This document shows positions 1-6,879 of a stretch of 64,000 nucleotides of DNA, piece by piece. Each line of letters starts with the position of its first letter. Position 1 is the stretch's first letter. The stretch is from Flavobacterium akiainvivens (GTDB taxonomy: Bacteria > Bacteroidota > Bacteroidia > Flavobacteriales > Flavobacteriaceae): positions 1,308,551-1,372,550 of the forward strand of contig NZ_LIYD01000005.1 in NCBI RefSeq assembly GCF_001278115.1, in the 5' to 3' direction. The notes under the pieces are model-generated. The model saw only the letters and a program-made list of their open reading frames with translations, was not told the DNA's origin and did no database searches. The position numbers and the translations under genes are program-made.

Positions 1-621
1 AACCCGTCGGGCAAGCTGACCATGACTTTCCCCATAAAGTATGAAGATACACCGTCTGCCAAGAACTGGCCGGGTACACCCGCAGGGGCCGACCCTGATG
101 ATGTTACGTATGAAGAGGGCGTGTATGTGGGCTACCGCTATTTCGACTCATTTAAGGTAAAGCCGTCATTTGCTTTTGGGCATGGTAAATCCTACACCAC
201 ATTTGAGTATAAAGATGTTAAGCTGTCGGCCAAAAATTTTAACGGCAGTATAACCGCCGCCGTAATAGTAAAAAATACTGGTAAAGCTGCCGGTAAAGAA
301 GTGGTACAGCTGTATGTATCGGCGCCCGGAAAAACAATGGATAAGCCCGTACAGGAGCTGAAAGCCTTTGGCAAGACCAAAACCCTTGCCCCGGGCGAAA
401 GCCAAATGCTAACCTTTACGCTTACCGCGAAAGACCTGGCTTCGTTTAGTGAGCAGCAGGTAGCCTGGGTTGCAGAACCCGGCAAATATACCGTAAAGGC
501 AGCAGGAGCATCAAACGACAAGGGCAAAACCGCCATCTTTATCGTAGCCAAAGAAATTGTTGCCGAAAAGGTAACACCTGCCTTTGCACCAGATAAACAA
601 TACAAAGACATTAAGCCGTAA
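1..621 (+). CDS. GH3 family beta-glycosidase, C-terminal part (truncated by window edge)
   Basis: The reading frame is open from base 1, so this is the last 206 codons of a longer gene that begins before the window. The visible part starts with an NPSGKL-type segment and continues with the EGVYVGYRYFD and FAFGHGKSYT motifs seen at the end of the GH3 C-terminal sandwich domain. It closes with the fibronectin type III-like domain (about the last 120 residues, with VVQLYVSAP and the PVQELKAF loop). GH3 enzymes remove terminal beta-linked glucose, xylose or similar sugars, usually in the periplasm of Bacteroidota. The catalytic aspartate and acid/base lie outside the window, so the substrate cannot be judged. 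A terminator follows. Confidence 0.9.
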   Translation, partial: NPSGKLTMTFPIKYEDTPSAKNWPGTPAGADPDDVTYEEGVYVGYRYFDSFKVKPSFAFGHGKSYTTFEYKDVKLSAKNFNGSITAAVIVKNTGKAAGKEVVQLYVSAPGKTMDKPVQELKAFGKTKTLAPGESQMLTFTLTAKDLASFSEQQVAWVAEPGKYTVKAAGASNDKGKTAIFIVAKEIVAEKVTPAFAPDKQYKDIKP

Positions 622-663
622 CGGCAGTGTTCATAAATCTTAAATTTGGGTTTTGTTTTTGAA

Positions 664-693
664 AAAGGCCATCTGTAAAGATGGTCTTTTTTT
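664..693 (+). terminator. Intrinsic terminator after the GH3 gene
   Basis: An 11-base stem (664-674 with 679-689, one G-T wobble) with a four-base loop runs into a tract of T residues about 45 bp after the GH3 stop codon. It separates the GH3 gene from hicA. Confidence 0.75.
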
Positions 694-707
694 GTTCTAA
701 AAAAAAC

Positions 708-744
708 TATAACAAATTCGTTATATAACATTTTTGTTATATAT
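708..744. promoter_or_regulatory. Candidate HicB operator and hicA promoter
   Basis: Repeated TATAAC/GTTATA half-sites occur at 708-713, 720-725, 724-729 and 736-741, including the perfect 10-base palindrome GTTATATAAC at 720-729. They lie 75-110 bp before hicA, and TATATTTA (740-747) resembles a Bacteroidota -7 element. HicB antitoxins usually repress their own operon through inverted repeats at the promoter, so autoregulation here is a reasonable inference. Confidence 0.45.
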
Positions 745-820
745 TTACACTGTCGAATTTTAAAACCAAGTATGATGGAAAGAGCGGTTAAAAATCAAAA
801 AAAAATAAAAATTTGCAATC

Positions 821-1009
821 ATGGCAAAGATTTCAGAACTTTTAAAACTGCTAAAGGCAGATGGTTGGTATTTGCACAAAAATGGTAAAAAACACGATTT
901 GTATCGGCATCCAACAAAAGAAAATCAATTAACGGTTCCGAGGCATCCCGGTAAGGAAATGGCAAACGGAACCTATTTCAGCATACTTAAAGCAGCAGGG
1001 CTTAAATAG
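821..1009 (+). CDS. hicA: HicA family toxin (mRNA interferase)
   Basis: A 62-residue protein of the usual HicA size. It is a dsRBD-like fold family of ribosome-independent RNases that cleave mRNA. The N-terminal helix (SELLKLLKADGWYL), the following KNGKKHDLYRHP strand with the presumed catalytic histidine, and the C-terminal HPGKEMANGTYFSILKAAGL segment match the family pattern. The gene order toxin first, antitoxin second (hicB starts 30 bp downstream) is typical of hicAB. It sits between a carbohydrate gene and the rhamnose genes without functional link to either, as is common for mobile toxin-antitoxin pairs. Confidence 0.88.
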   Translation: MAKISELLKLLKADGWYLHKNGKKHDLYRHPTKENQLTVPRHPGKEMANGTYFSILKAAGLK

Positions 1010-1039
1010 TCCTGCCGCTTATGGTATGGTTCCAAACTT

Positions 1040-1453
1040 ATGAGTGAATTTAAAGAACTTACAGTAATTGTAGAAAAAACAGGTACTGGTTTTTCTGCAT
1101 ACGCAAAAGAAGTAGATGGTTTAATTACCGTTGGCGATTCTATTTCTGAATTGAAGGAAAATTTTAATGAAGTATTAGAAGAATACGTTGAGTATCAAAA
1201 CGAAATGAAGGCTTCTTCATTAAAAGTTGACGATTTTAAACTTAATTATGTAATTGACCTTGAGCAATTTTTTGAATATTTTACAGTGATTAATAAATCT
1301 GCTTTCGCAGAACAATATGTAAATATGAATACAAGCTTGTTCAGGCAATACACAAAAGGTCTGGCATCATTGTCTGGCGATAAGCTTAAAAAAATATCTC
1401 AAGGCTTACATAAATTAGCTGATGAGCTGAGCGATTTGAGTCTTAGTTCTTAA
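1040..1453 (+). CDS. hicB: HicB family antitoxin
   Basis: A 137-residue protein placed directly after hicA. The N-terminal 55 residues (KELTVIVEKTGTGFSAYAKEVDGLITVGDSISELKENF split over two strands and a helix) form the partial RNase H-like HicB domain that binds the toxin. The C-terminal half (NKSAFAEQYVNMNTSLFRQYTKGLASLSGDKLKKI) looks like the helix-turn-helix that binds operator DNA. It presumably neutralises HicA and represses the pair through the GTTATA repeats upstream. Codons are AT-richer than in the neighbouring sugar genes, consistent with separate acquisition. Confidence 0.85.
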   Translation: MSEFKELTVIVEKTGTGFSAYAKEVDGLITVGDSISELKENFNEVLEEYVEYQNEMKASSLKVDDFKLNYVIDLEQFFEYFTVINKSAFAEQYVNMNTSLFRQYTKGLASLSGDKLKKISQGLHKLADELSDLSLSS

Positions 1454-1464
1454 TATCAATAGGT

Positions 1465-1545
1465 CAGGTTTGTCATTCTGAGCGAAGCTTTAGCGGAGTC
1501 GAAGAATCTCTGAGATTTCTCCTTCGTCGAAATGACAAACCCACC
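1465..1545. repeat. Dispersed inverted repeat between convergent genes
   Basis: The segment begins with GGTTTGTCATT and ends with AATGACAAACC, a perfect 11-base inverted repeat, and contains AAGAATCTC/GAGATTTCT and CGAAG/CTTCG arms inside. It sits exactly between convergent hicB and the GH43 gene, where it could act as a bidirectional terminator. The core (GTCATTCTGAGCGAAG) resembles a short repeat I know to be widespread between Bacteroidota genes. Confidence 0.6.
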
Positions 1546-1550
1546 TAAAA

Positions 1551-2546
1551 TCACGGCACAAACGCCTTACCCACCACAAGCTTATCGCCTTTAAGGTCTA
1601 CCTCAAAAAAGTGCGGCACACGGTGGTAGTGCCCGTTGGCTTCTTCCTTATGGCTGTGCAGGCACATAAGCAGCTTGCCGTTAAGGGTAATAAACAGCAT
1701 GCCGTGCCCAAAGTTAGGCGGGGTAATAGGTTCTTTTTCCTGCACCCACGGCCCGTTTAGCGTTCCGCTTTTAGAATAAGCCACACCCTGCGTGTACACA
1801 TCATACACCCAGCTTGTCCATATCATGCCCAGGCGGCCTGTGCCGGTTTTAAACAGGTAAGGCCCATCGGTAACGCGGTTAGGTATATCTTTTCCGTTAG
1901 GGTCCTTCTCCCGGCTCCACGGCGAATCGCTTGCTTTAAACATCAGCTTCCCTTCCCCTACCGACCCACTCAGGTCGGGCTTGAGCTCGATTTTTTCCAT
2001 AGTACCGTCAATCGCCTGAAGCCATTCGTAGCAGTATACCATGTACGGCTTGCCGTCTTTATCAATCCAGAATGTACCGTCGAGCGTAGGTTTATCCGCC
2101 AGCAGGTACGTTTTATCTTTCATGGGTACATACGGGCCATCGGGTTTGTCGCTTACCAGCACATGGCTGGCACGGCGTTCAATCACGTTGCCGTTAACGG
2201 TATCAATCTTAACATCGCGGTTGGTAAACGTGGCAAAGTAGTAGTATTTGTTTTTGTACTGATGGATTTCCGCTGCCCAAATCATAGGCTTAGGCCCCAT
2301 CCAGGAGGTGCTGTCGGTCTGGGCTACGTTATAGGGGCCGTCCCAAAGCTTCAGGTCTTTGCTTTTCCACAGCTGCCCGCCCGTGCCCGTCATGTAGTAC
2401 ATATTGGTCTTTTTATCGGCCAGGATAAACGGGTCGCTCATCACAATAGAATCCACCGGCACATTTGTACGTGGCTTACGTTCCCTGCGCTGCGCCGAAA
2501 CAGTTACCGTAAGCAACAGCAACCCAAGCAAAGTAATATTTTTCAT
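1551..2546 (-). CDS. GH43 family glycosidase (subfamily 34-like)
   Basis: A 331-residue secreted five-bladed beta-propeller with a signal peptide (residues 1-18, ending SAQ). The general base is D38 in MSDPF, a WAAEI segment follows near residue 90, and the pKa-modulating aspartate is D156 in LDGTFW. At the general acid position the sequence reads TDGP (D227), where most GH43 have EGP. I recall this in subfamily 34 relatives, so it is probably a family trait, not decay. GH43 enzymes of pectin loci usually release arabinose or galactose from side chains. The gene is last of the rhamnose cluster, separated from lldD by a likely terminator. Confidence 0.82.
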   Translation of the reverse strand: MKNITLLGLLLLTVTVSAQRRERKPRTNVPVDSIVMSDPFILADKKTNMYYMTGTGGQLWKSKDLKLWDGPYNVAQTDSTSWMGPKPMIWAAEIHQYKNKYYYFATFTNRDVKIDTVNGNVIERRASHVLVSDKPDGPYVPMKDKTYLLADKPTLDGTFWIDKDGKPYMVYCYEWLQAIDGTMEKIELKPDLSGSVGEGKLMFKASDSPWSREKDPNGKDIPNRVTDGPYLFKTGTGRLGMIWTSWVYDVYTQGVAYSKSGTLNGPWVQEKEPITPPNFGHGMLFITLNGKLLMCLHSHKEEANGHYHRVPHFFEVDLKGDKLVVGKAFVP

Positions 2547-2561
2547 ATCTCTGTATATTAA

Positions 2562-2594
2562 AAATCCGGAACGCCATTACAGTACTCCGGATTT
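2562..2594 (-). terminator. Hairpin between lldD and the GH43 gene
   Basis: Arms AAATCCGGA (2562-2570) and TCCGGATTT (2586-2594) pair perfectly over nine bases with a 15-base loop. Read on the minus strand, the second arm ends in five T residues. It lies 22 bp after the lldD stop, so the GH43 gene may be only partly cotranscribed with the rhamnose genes. Confidence 0.55.
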
Positions 2595-2615
2595 AGTTTC
2601 TTTTATTTAAGACCG

Positions 2616-3764
2616 TTATTTTATAAGGTGGTTCGGGAAATCCTGCACCCTTTCGCAGCACACCTGCTCCATAACCTGTTGCAGCTGTACCTTAAGCATA
2701 CTAATGGCGTGGTTGCCACCCTCGTTACCCAATGCTGCCACGCTGTACATAAAGGTGCGCCCCATAAAGGTAAAGTCGGCGCCGCTGGCAAGCGTTCGGG
2801 CCACATCTACCCCACTGCGAATGCCGCTGTCCATCATTATCTTAATCTTGTCTTTATAATTTTCTACAATAGGCTGCATAGATGCAATGGCACTCTGCCC
2901 GGCATCAAGCTGCCTGCCGCCGTGGTTGCTTACAATAACGCCATCAAACCCCAGGCGGATAGCCATTTCGGTATCCTCGGCGCTGGCAACACCTTTTAGT
3001 ACCAGCTTGCCTTTCCACATATCGCGGATGGGCGCTATACGCTCCTCATTTACCCTGCCGCTAAAGGTGCGGTTCATAAACTGGCCCAGCTGCTTCATGC
3101 TCAGCCCTTTTTCCATATACGGTTCCAGCGTTTTAAAACTTGGCTGGCCGTGTATCAGGGTTTTCATGGCCCACTCCGGCCTGCCTAAAATCTGCATGAT
3201 ATTACGCAGGGTCATACGCGGAGGCATGGCAAGCCCGTTACGGATGTCCCTTGGCCTTACACCAAAGGTTGGCACGTCGCACAATACCACAAGTACAGGG
3301 TATTCAGCCGCCTCAGCGCGCTTAATAATGCTGTCCCTTACACTGGCTTCCGCCGGATGGTACAGCTGGTACCAGGCGCGCCCGTGCGTAATTTCGGCAA
3401 TACGTTCTATACTGGCCGTAGTAACCGTGCTTAAAATAAACGGAATATTATGTTCATAAGCGGCTTTCGCCAGGATTTCGGGCGCGTTGGGCCACATAAG
3501 CCCCTGTAAGCCCACGGGCGCAATACCAAAAGGCGCATCATAGGTATGCCCAAAAAGTTCTGTCTTTTGGGTTGACGCTATGTGTTTGCTCAGGTAGTAT
3601 GGCTTAAGCTCTACATCGCGAATTTCAGCGGTGTTTTTAATAAGGTTTACGTCCTCATTACAGCCACCGTCAAGGTATTCAAAGGCAAAGCGCGGCACTT
3701 TTTGTTTGGCGCGTTTTATAAGGTCTTCTACCGAAGGATAATTGCTGTTGTATTTTAATTGCAT
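2616..3764 (-). CDS. lldD: FMN-dependent alpha-hydroxy acid (L-lactate) dehydrogenase
   Basis: A 382-residue TIM-barrel flavoprotein. The family signature SNHGGRQLD spans residues 279-287 with catalytic H281, and K257 in LVLKG is the flavin-contacting lysine. Members oxidise L-lactate or another short 2-hydroxy acid, passing electrons to quinone or oxygen. Its position after the rhamnose genes fits: rhamnulose-1-phosphate cleavage gives L-lactaldehyde, whose oxidation by the fused aldolase/dehydrogenase gives L-lactate, and this enzyme would turn it into pyruvate. There is no signal peptide, so it acts in the cytoplasm or at the inner membrane face. Substrate is inferred from context. Confidence 0.85.
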   Translation of the reverse strand: MQLKYNSNYPSVEDLIKRAKQKVPRFAFEYLDGGCNEDVNLIKNTAEIRDVELKPYYLSKHIASTQKTELFGHTYDAPFGIAPVGLQGLMWPNAPEILAKAAYEHNIPFILSTVTTASIERIAEITHGRAWYQLYHPAEASVRDSIIKRAEAAEYPVLVVLCDVPTFGVRPRDIRNGLAMPPRMTLRNIMQILGRPEWAMKTLIHGQPSFKTLEPYMEKGLSMKQLGQFMNRTFSGRVNEERIAPIRDMWKGKLVLKGVASAEDTEMAIRLGFDGVIVSNHGGRQLDAGQSAIASMQPIVENYKDKIKIMMDSGIRSGVDVARTLASGADFTFMGRTFMYSVAALGNEGGNHAISMLKVQLQQVMEQVCCERVQDFPNHLIK

Positions 3765-3800
3765 TTTATGGTTTAGTTTGCCGTAAATGTACGGATAGTC

Positions 3801-5174
3801 CTATACATCAAAAAACAAGGGCACCAGTTTTTTCATGGCATAATTTTCCTTTAAAAACTTATTGGTTACCTTTTTGTCTGATATAACCATGGCAGCACCA
3901 AGCGCAGAGCCCAGTGGCGACTGCGTGCTGAGCACCTTAAAGCTACTGAAATGGTGCGACATGAGTTTCATAAACACATCGTTATCAGTAAAGCCGCCAT
4001 CTATGTAAATGGTTTTGATATCGCTGTCGCCAATGGCGTTTGTAATCACGCTGATTTGCTGGTTCATAAGCTCAATCATCAGTTGGTGGTAGGCCTCCTC
4101 AAAGCTGCCGAAGGCTGTAAGGCCGGCCTCCACTTCCTGTTTTTGCAGGACTCCGCCAAACTCGAAGTACACCGCAGGGTCTTTAACCCGTTTCAGATAA
4201 ATATCAGCATCAAAAGTAATGTCGTGGTGGTAGCCATATTCCTTACCAAAGTATTCGCTTAGTTTTTCTACCTGCAGGCGGTATTCGTTACCCATAAAAA
4301 AGCGCGATGCCTTTACACGTTTACCGTCTATACGCAGGTAATTAAGGCAGTTGTCTTCAATATCCTTTTCGGTAAGGCTCTCGGTGCTGTACGGGTTTAG
4401 CGCAATGCTCCACGTGCCGGTAGACAGCAGCAAAAACGGCTTTTTCTTGCTTAAGATGTAAGGCAATAGTGCCGACGAACTGTCGTGTATGCCCACGCCT
4501 ATCTTTAGCTTATGGTCCTGGTAGGTTGTATTAATGCTCGCTGATGTAGGCACAATGGGGGGCAAAATGCGGTCTATACCCTCGGCATATACCCAGCGGT
4601 GATAGTCTTCCCTGTCGTAATCCCAAAGGTTGGTATGGCAGCCTATGCTGGTGTATTCGCTAACCGGTATACCTGTAAACAAATAAGATAGGTATTGCGG
4701 CAGGTGCAGGCTGTATTTTATTTTACTGAAAATCTCAGGCTTACGTTCCTTTAACCAATACAGTTGTAATCCCGAATTTAAAAACCCAGCCTGTGGCGAT
4801 GCCGTTTCTTTGGCAATGGCCATTTCCCCGCCGTATTTTGCGTAGAAGGCAGCGGCAGTTTCAGGATCAAAATCCTTGGTATAGTTGTACAACGGCGTTA
4901 GCGGCTGGCCTTTGTAATCAAGGTGCACCAGGCTGGCACCGTAAGACGAAAAATTTACGGTATGTATGTTAAATTCCGTTTTGGCAAGCGCGGCATCAAA
5001 GGTGTCTTTTATCCATTTGCGCAGCAGCTCAAGGTCTTCGGTTGGGTAGCCGTCTTCGTCTGCCGTTTCGGGCAGGCGCGTGTATTCACGGAACACCTCG
5101 CGGTATTCTTCGTCAAAAAGGAAGAATTTTTTATTGGTCTTGCCTATGTCAAAAACGGCGTTTACTCTTGTCAT
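3801..5174 (-). CDS. FGGY-family carbohydrate kinase, probable L-rhamnulokinase
   Basis: A 457-residue cytoplasmic kinase of the hexokinase/actin-like fold. The N-terminal phosphate-binding strand is DIGKTNKKFFLFD (residue 8 onward), an LLSTGTWSIALNP segment marks the domain boundary near the middle, and IYIDGGFTDNDVF near residue 395 belongs to the C-terminal FGGY domain. It lies between the rhamnose isomerase and lactate dehydrogenase genes and would phosphorylate L-rhamnulose to L-rhamnulose-1-phosphate. It is clearly divergent from the E. coli RhaB sequence as I know it, so no symbol is given; the substrate rests on context. Confidence 0.85.
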   Translation of the reverse strand: MTRVNAVFDIGKTNKKFFLFDEEYREVFREYTRLPETADEDGYPTEDLELLRKWIKDTFDAALAKTEFNIHTVNFSSYGASLVHLDYKGQPLTPLYNYTKDFDPETAAAFYAKYGGEMAIAKETASPQAGFLNSGLQLYWLKERKPEIFSKIKYSLHLPQYLSYLFTGIPVSEYTSIGCHTNLWDYDREDYHRWVYAEGIDRILPPIVPTSASINTTYQDHKLKIGVGIHDSSSALLPYILSKKKPFLLLSTGTWSIALNPYSTESLTEKDIEDNCLNYLRIDGKRVKASRFFMGNEYRLQVEKLSEYFGKEYGYHHDITFDADIYLKRVKDPAVYFEFGGVLQKQEVEAGLTAFGSFEEAYHQLMIELMNQQISVITNAIGDSDIKTIYIDGGFTDNDVFMKLMSHHFSSFKVLSTQSPLGSALGAAMVISDKKVTNKFLKENYAMKKLVPLFFDV

Positions 5175-5228
5175 AACTATTTATATTCTTAACACTATGA
5201 GAAGCGTGCGGAATCAATATTTTGTTCA

Positions 5229-5384
5229 GCTCCATAGGAGCGTCATATATATAGCAAAGTTTAACCGGCTGGTAACCGAGTCCCGTAGGGACGGCATATA
5301 ACCGTTTACATGCCGCTCCTACGGAGCTCCTGCCTTCCCAAAACTGTAAATGCTATAAATATAGCACCCCGTAGGGGTGCTATA
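5229..5384. repeat. Composite palindromic intergenic repeat
   Basis: Four short perfect hairpins occur in 156 bp between the rhamnose isomerase and kinase genes: GCTCC/GGAGC at 5229-5241, GTCCC/GGGAC at 5280-5292, GCTCC/GGAGC at 5315-5327, and an 11-base stem TATAGCACCCC/GGGGTGCTATA at 5360-5384. The block around 5278-5298 recurs, inverted and with few changes, at 35822-35842. This is a REP-like dispersed element; it may fold in the polycistronic message between the two genes. Confidence 0.65.
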
Positions 5385-5416
5385 CTGTATCTCAAAAACT
5401 TTAAATTCTAATATTA

Positions 5417-6697
5417 TTACAACCCTGTTGCCTTACTCGCTGTTCCCCTTTCGTTTATAAGCGCACTGCGCACGGCAAGGCTCCTGTAAGCGGCAATCGG
5501 GTCGGCAACAGCGCCGCTTTGTATACGGGCGGCTTTTAGTATGGCCCTTACATCAGTACGGTACGCATCCTGGAGCAGTTCCTGGCACAATGCCACATCG
5601 TTATCAAGCTGTGCAGCCTTAAGTGCATCCTGGTCTACCAAAAGCGCTGTGGCATAGGCAATGCGGATGGCCTCAAGCGATTGTATAAGGTCTTCCAACG
5701 GGTCTTTTATGTTGTGGCTGGCATCTATCATCCAGGCCGGGTATGGATTTTGCGGGTTGTTCTGCATACCATACACCAGTTCGTTAAATATCAGGAACAG
5801 GGCATAAGGTTTTATCGAACCCACAGTAAGATCGTCATCGCCATACTTGCTGTCGTTAAAGTGGAAACCGCCCAGCTTGCCCTTGTACATTAATGTAGCT
5901 ACAATCTGCTCTATGTTGGTATTGGGCAGGTGGTGCCCAAGGTCTACCAGTGTATAGGCCCTTTCACCACAGGCATTTGCCAGCATGAACGATGTACCCC
6001 AGTCCTGAATTACAGTACTGTAGAAGTTAGGTTCATACGGTTTGTATTCTATAAACAGTTTCCAGTCATCGGGCATACCGGCGTAGATTTTTTTAAGGCT
6101 GTCTTCGGTATGAATTAAGCCTGTCTGGAAATTGCGCTGCCCCGGGAAATTACTGCCATCTGCAAGCCAAACAGTAAGGCTTTTTGAGCCCAGCTGGTCG
6201 CCTATTTTTATTACCTCAAGGTTGTGTTGTACAGCCTGTTCGCGCGAAGCATCTACAGAACTGCATAGCGAACCGAATTTGTAGCTGTTTTTGGCACCGG
6301 CCTGGTCCTGGAACGTGTTGCTGTTTACGGCATCAAAAAGGATGTCGTGGCTTTGTGCCAATTCTTTAATGGCCTTGTAATCCTGCGGGATATCCCACGG
6401 AATGTGCAGCGATACCGCACCCGCCGACTTGGTTAATGCGTGGATAAGCCCTATATCGTCAAGCTTTTGTTCTAAGGTAGAAGGCTCTCCCCCATAAGAA
6501 AAACGCCCGAAGCGTGTGCCGCCTGCGCCCAATGCCCAGCTGGGTATGGCCACCTGGAATTGGGCTACTTTGTTAATAACATCCTGCAGGTTAATGCCCT
6601 TACGGCCCAGCTTTGCCTCAAGCAGGCCAAGCTCTGCCTGGTAGGTGGCATCCTGTACTTTATTTAAGTCAGCAATATGCTGTTGGGTAATCTTCAT
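5417..6697 (-). CDS. rhaI: L-rhamnose isomerase (TIM-barrel, RhaI type)
   Basis: A 426-residue xylose-isomerase-like TIM barrel that converts L-rhamnose to L-rhamnulose in the cytoplasm. Characteristic segments are GAGGTRFGRF near residue 58, SLHIPWDIP near 95, the metal-site strands FIEYKPYEP and TLVDLGHHLPNTN, and GGFHFNDSKYGDDDL. This is the RhaI branch known from Pseudomonas and many Bacteroidota, not the enterobacterial RhaA. The start at MKITQQHI is the only reasonable one. About 180 bp containing an inverted repeat separate it from the aldolase/dehydrogenase gene upstream, while about 240 bp of repeat lie before the kinase gene downstream. Confidence 0.92.
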   Translation of the reverse strand: MKITQQHIADLNKVQDATYQAELGLLEAKLGRKGINLQDVINKVAQFQVAIPSWALGAGGTRFGRFSYGGEPSTLEQKLDDIGLIHALTKSAGAVSLHIPWDIPQDYKAIKELAQSHDILFDAVNSNTFQDQAGAKNSYKFGSLCSSVDASREQAVQHNLEVIKIGDQLGSKSLTVWLADGSNFPGQRNFQTGLIHTEDSLKKIYAGMPDDWKLFIEYKPYEPNFYSTVIQDWGTSFMLANACGERAYTLVDLGHHLPNTNIEQIVATLMYKGKLGGFHFNDSKYGDDDLTVGSIKPYALFLIFNELVYGMQNNPQNPYPAWMIDASHNIKDPLEDLIQSLEAIRIAYATALLVDQDALKAAQLDNDVALCQELLQDAYRTDVRAILKAARIQSGAVADPIAAYRSLAVRSALINERGTASKATGL

Positions 6698-6716
6698 TGT
6701 GGTTTGGTTTTATTGT

Positions 6717-6864
6717 TTGCCACTAATTACACTAATTTATACTAATCATTTTTATCTGAATAGCTAAAATTAAATCCGTCTAATTCGTAGCTTTTATGTA
6801 TTTTTTGCCACTAATTTCACAAATTCCCAATAATTTATTTGTGCTGATTCGTGAAATTAGTGGC
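6717..6864. repeat. Inverted repeat with a direct-repeat copy
   Basis: GCCACTAATTTCAC (6807-6820) and GTGAAATTAGTGGC (6851-6864) form a perfect 14-base inverted repeat, with additional partial pairing towards the loop. A third, slightly changed copy (TTTGCCACTAATTACAC) begins at about 6718 in direct orientation. The element lies in the transcribed gap between the aldolase/dehydrogenase gene and rhaI. It has no coding capacity and resembles dispersed flavobacterial intergenic repeats. Confidence 0.65.
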
Positions 6865-6879
6865 TGGCTTTTTAAACTT

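Noticed and set aside
192..731. Minus-strand open frame of 179 codons opposite the GH3 end
   Set aside because: It runs antisense to a clear GH3 domain and across its terminator; composition is that of a shadow frame.
772..906. Short open frame beginning at 772 before and across hicA
   Set aside because: It overlaps hicA in another frame, has low complexity (lysine-rich) and no family resemblance.
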